Of a DNA stretch of 64,000 nt, positions 62,060 to 64,000 are shown in pieces. Location of the stretch: the NCBI RefSeq assembly GCF_048564905.1, contig NC_133005.1, forward strand, positions 28,885,501 to 28,949,500, in the 5' to 3' direction. Both the position numbers and the translations under genes were made by a program. This DNA is from Vicugna pacos (taxonomy: Eukaryota > Chordata > Mammalia > Artiodactyla > Camelidae). The first letter of the stretch is position 1. The number at the start of each line of letters is the position of its first letter. The notes beneath the pieces are model-generated. The model did not search any database. It had not been told where the DNA came from and saw only the letters and a program-made list of their open reading frames with translations.

Positions 62060-62200
62060 GCATCAGGGATGCTCTGGATGGGTGACTGAGTGGCCCATGA
62101 GAGAAGGCAGGTGGGGGCATCCCAGGCAGAGGACACAGCATATTGAAAGGCACTGGGGTATGTTGAGTATGATGTGCTTAAACTCTGATGCCGTTGGAGC
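62060..62200 (+). repeat. L2-like fragment
   Basis: catgagagaaggcaggtggg and gcatattgaaaggcactggg resemble the L2 3' body. Weak. Confidence 0.35.
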
Positions 62201-62296
62201 GTGGGGGGCAACTGGAGAAGGAGTGCCGTGGAAGACTGCGTTTTCCCAAGATGGCCACAGGAACATGTCCCATACCACACGCTCTTCCAACAGTGT

Positions 62297-62702
62297 GACA
62301 ACGTGAGCTGAATTGTATACCCCCAAATTCGTATGCTGAAGCCCTAACCCCAGTACCTCAGAGCGTGACTGTATTGGAGACAGGGTCTTTAAATAGATGA
62401 TTAAGTTGAAGTGAGGCCATTAGGGATTGGTGCCCTAATCCAATCTGACTCTCATGCTTATAAGAAAAGGAAATTTGGATACACAGAGACAGAGGAGTAT
62501 GTGTGCACCCAGGGAAGACCATGTGAGGGCACAGCAAGAGGGCAGCCACCTGCAAGCCAAAGGGAGAGGCCTCAGGAGACAACAAACCTGCCAACACCTT
62601 TTCCTGGACCTTCAGTCTCCAGAACCGTGAGAAATGAATTTCTATTGTTGAAGCCACTTGGTCTGCGATATTTTGTTATGGCCACCCTAGGAAACTAATC
62701 CA
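62297..62702 (+). mobile_element. MaLR (MLT1-like) solo LTR, fossil
   Basis: gctgaattgtatacccccaa, tgctgaagccctaaccccag, gccctaatccaatctgactc, aagaccatgtgagggcacag, gttatggccaccctaggaaa in order. Best preserved of the three plus-strand MLT1-like copies here. No internal region. Confidence 0.82.
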
Positions 62703-62704
62703 GT

Positions 62705-63090
62705 GACCTTGACCTTCTCCCCATCCAGTGGAGGCCTATGTCCTCTCCCCCTGCAGCTGGGTGGAGACATTCCTGCTTGGACCCAGCTGCCATGCTGTGA
62801 GGGAGCCCAGGCTAGCCCGCACGGAGGGACCGCATCAAGAGACCCATGGAGAAGTTCCTGCTGACCATCCAGGCGAGATCCTAGCTGACAGCAACGCCAC
62901 TCAGTGACTCCCGCTCCCAGATGTTGAGTCACCCCAGTCATTGAGTCTTTCCAAGCTGACGCCCCAGATGTGTGGAACAGAGGCAGGCTGTCCCTGCCAT
63001 GCCCTTTCCAAATGTGGGACCCACCAAATCCATGAGCACAGTAAAATGGTTGTTTACCCCACTAAATTTTTGGGTAGTTTGTTTCACAGC
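62705..63090 (+). mobile_element. second old LTR adjacent to the first, fossil
   Basis: tctttccaagctgacgcccc, agatgtgtggaacagaggca, ggctgtccctgccatgccct, gagcacagtaaaatggttgt, ggtagtttgtttcacagcaa: a different LTR type next to the MLT1-like copy. Family within the MaLR/ERVL class likely. Non-coding, old. Confidence 0.55.
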
Positions 63091-63271
63091 AACAGTCATT
63101 CTCGAAGGCTTCGGTTTTTCCGGAGTATTTACCGCCAGGATGGTGGTGGTACAGCACAGAATGCCTCTCTCCATCCAGAGCAGCCCCAACTTTGACAGAG
63201 AGCTGTTGCTGCGATGGCCAACAGAAGGAATGCACTGTTCTCCTTTTCTTTTTAAGAGAAGCTTCTTCTTT

Positions 63272-63935
63272 TTCTTTTTTAATTGAAGTATAGTCAGTTA
63301 CAGTATGCCAGTCTCCGGTGTGCAGCACAATGTCCCAGTCATACATATACATACATATATTCATTTTCATGTTCTTTTTCATTAAAGGTTAGTACAAGAT
63401 ATTGAGTATAATTTCCTGTGCTATACAGAAGAAATTTTTAATCTGTTTTTATATATAGTAGTTAATATTTGCAAATCTCAAACTACCAAATTTATCCCTT
63501 CCCACCATCTTTTTCCCCTAGTAACCATAAGATTGTTTACAATGTCGGTGAGTCTGTTTCTGCTTTGTAGATGAGTTTGTTAGTGTCGTCTTTTTTTTTT
63601 TTTAGATTCCACGTATGAGTGGTATCATATGGTATTTTTCTTTCTCTTTTGGCTTACTTCACTTAGAATAACAGGTCCATCTACGTTGCTGCAAATAGCA
63701 TTATTTTATTCTTTTTTATGGCTGAGTAGTATTCCACTGTATAAATAAACCACAGCTTCTTTATCCAGTCATCTGTCCATGGACATTAAGGTTGTTTCCA
63801 TGTCTTGGCTATTGTAAATAGTGCTGCTATGAACATTGGGTGCGTGTATCTTTTCAAATTTGAGTTCCCTCCAGATATATGCCCAGGAGTGGGATTGCTG
63901 GATCGTATAGTAACTCTATTTTTAGTTTTTTGAAA
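63272..63935 (-). mobile_element. 5'-truncated L1, 3' UTR and ORF2 end
   Basis: Antisense L1: aattgaagtatagtcagtta, gatattgagtataatttcct, agattccacgtatgagtggt, ttctttatccagtcatctgt, tattgtaaatagtgctgcta, gcccaggagtgggattgctg. It reaches the ORF2 C-terminal region, then ends near 63,935. Family matches the element in ACTR5 intron 2. Confidence 0.9.
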
Positions 63936-64000
63936 CTGTTTTCCTTATTCTTACTCATTCATTGACTTAATCATTCCATTCATTCACAATCCAGGAGGGT

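Overview
The window is ordinary nuclear DNA of a placental mammal, almost certainly a camelid. The clade call rests on at least five copies of a short tRNA-Ala-derived SINE whose structure matches the camelid Vic-1 family, together with cetartiodactyl-type L1 3' ends. There are no prokaryotic genes, no CRISPR array and no intact selfish element with a full set of genes.

Layout. Bases 1 to about 17,900 are intergenic. They hold old MIR and L2 fragments, two Vic-1 SINEs, one MaLR solo LTR and two simple or degenerate tandem repeats. From about 17,100 the sequence becomes CpG-rich and leads into SLC32A1 (VGAT/VIAAT), a two-exon gene on the plus strand (coding 18,352-18,744 and 21,107-22,294; 526 aa) with a poly(A) signal at 22,994. 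A repeat-rich gap of about 7 kb follows. ACTR5 (ARP5) begins at a GC-box-rich CpG promoter and runs on the plus strand in nine coding exons, 30,030 to 46,679. I rebuilt all nine exons by hand: every intron is GT-AG, the reading frame closes, and the product is 615 aa. Bases 46,680 to 64,000 hold the ACTR5 3' UTR and then intergenic DNA rich in L1, MaLR/ERVL-type LTR fossils, MIR and L2. From memory, the order SLC32A1 then ACTR5 on one strand matches human 20q11.23, where ARHGAP40 lies upstream and PPP1R16B downstream; neither is visible here.

Function. The two genes are neighbours but not partners. SLC32A1 loads GABA and glycine into synaptic vesicles of inhibitory neurons. ACTR5 is a housekeeping nuclear actin-related subunit of the INO80 chromatin remodeller. 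A tissue-restricted gene beside a ubiquitous one makes the boundary elements between and around them interesting. Perfect 13-base matches to the CTCF core lie in SLC32A1 intron 1 and just past the ACTR5 poly(A) signal, and a near match in opposite orientation lies at 54.5 kb.

I did not find a new biological system. The better leads are the CTCF layout, a YY1-type site over the ACTR5 start codon, a G-quadruplex-forming tract in the SLC32A1 3' UTR, a short uORF in its leader, a REST-like site past its 3' end, a decayed ~75-bp minisatellite upstream of it, and a 36-bp L1 micro-insertion with a perfect 18-bp target-site duplication. Human comparisons and repeat family names come from memory and need alignment and RepeatMasker to confirm.
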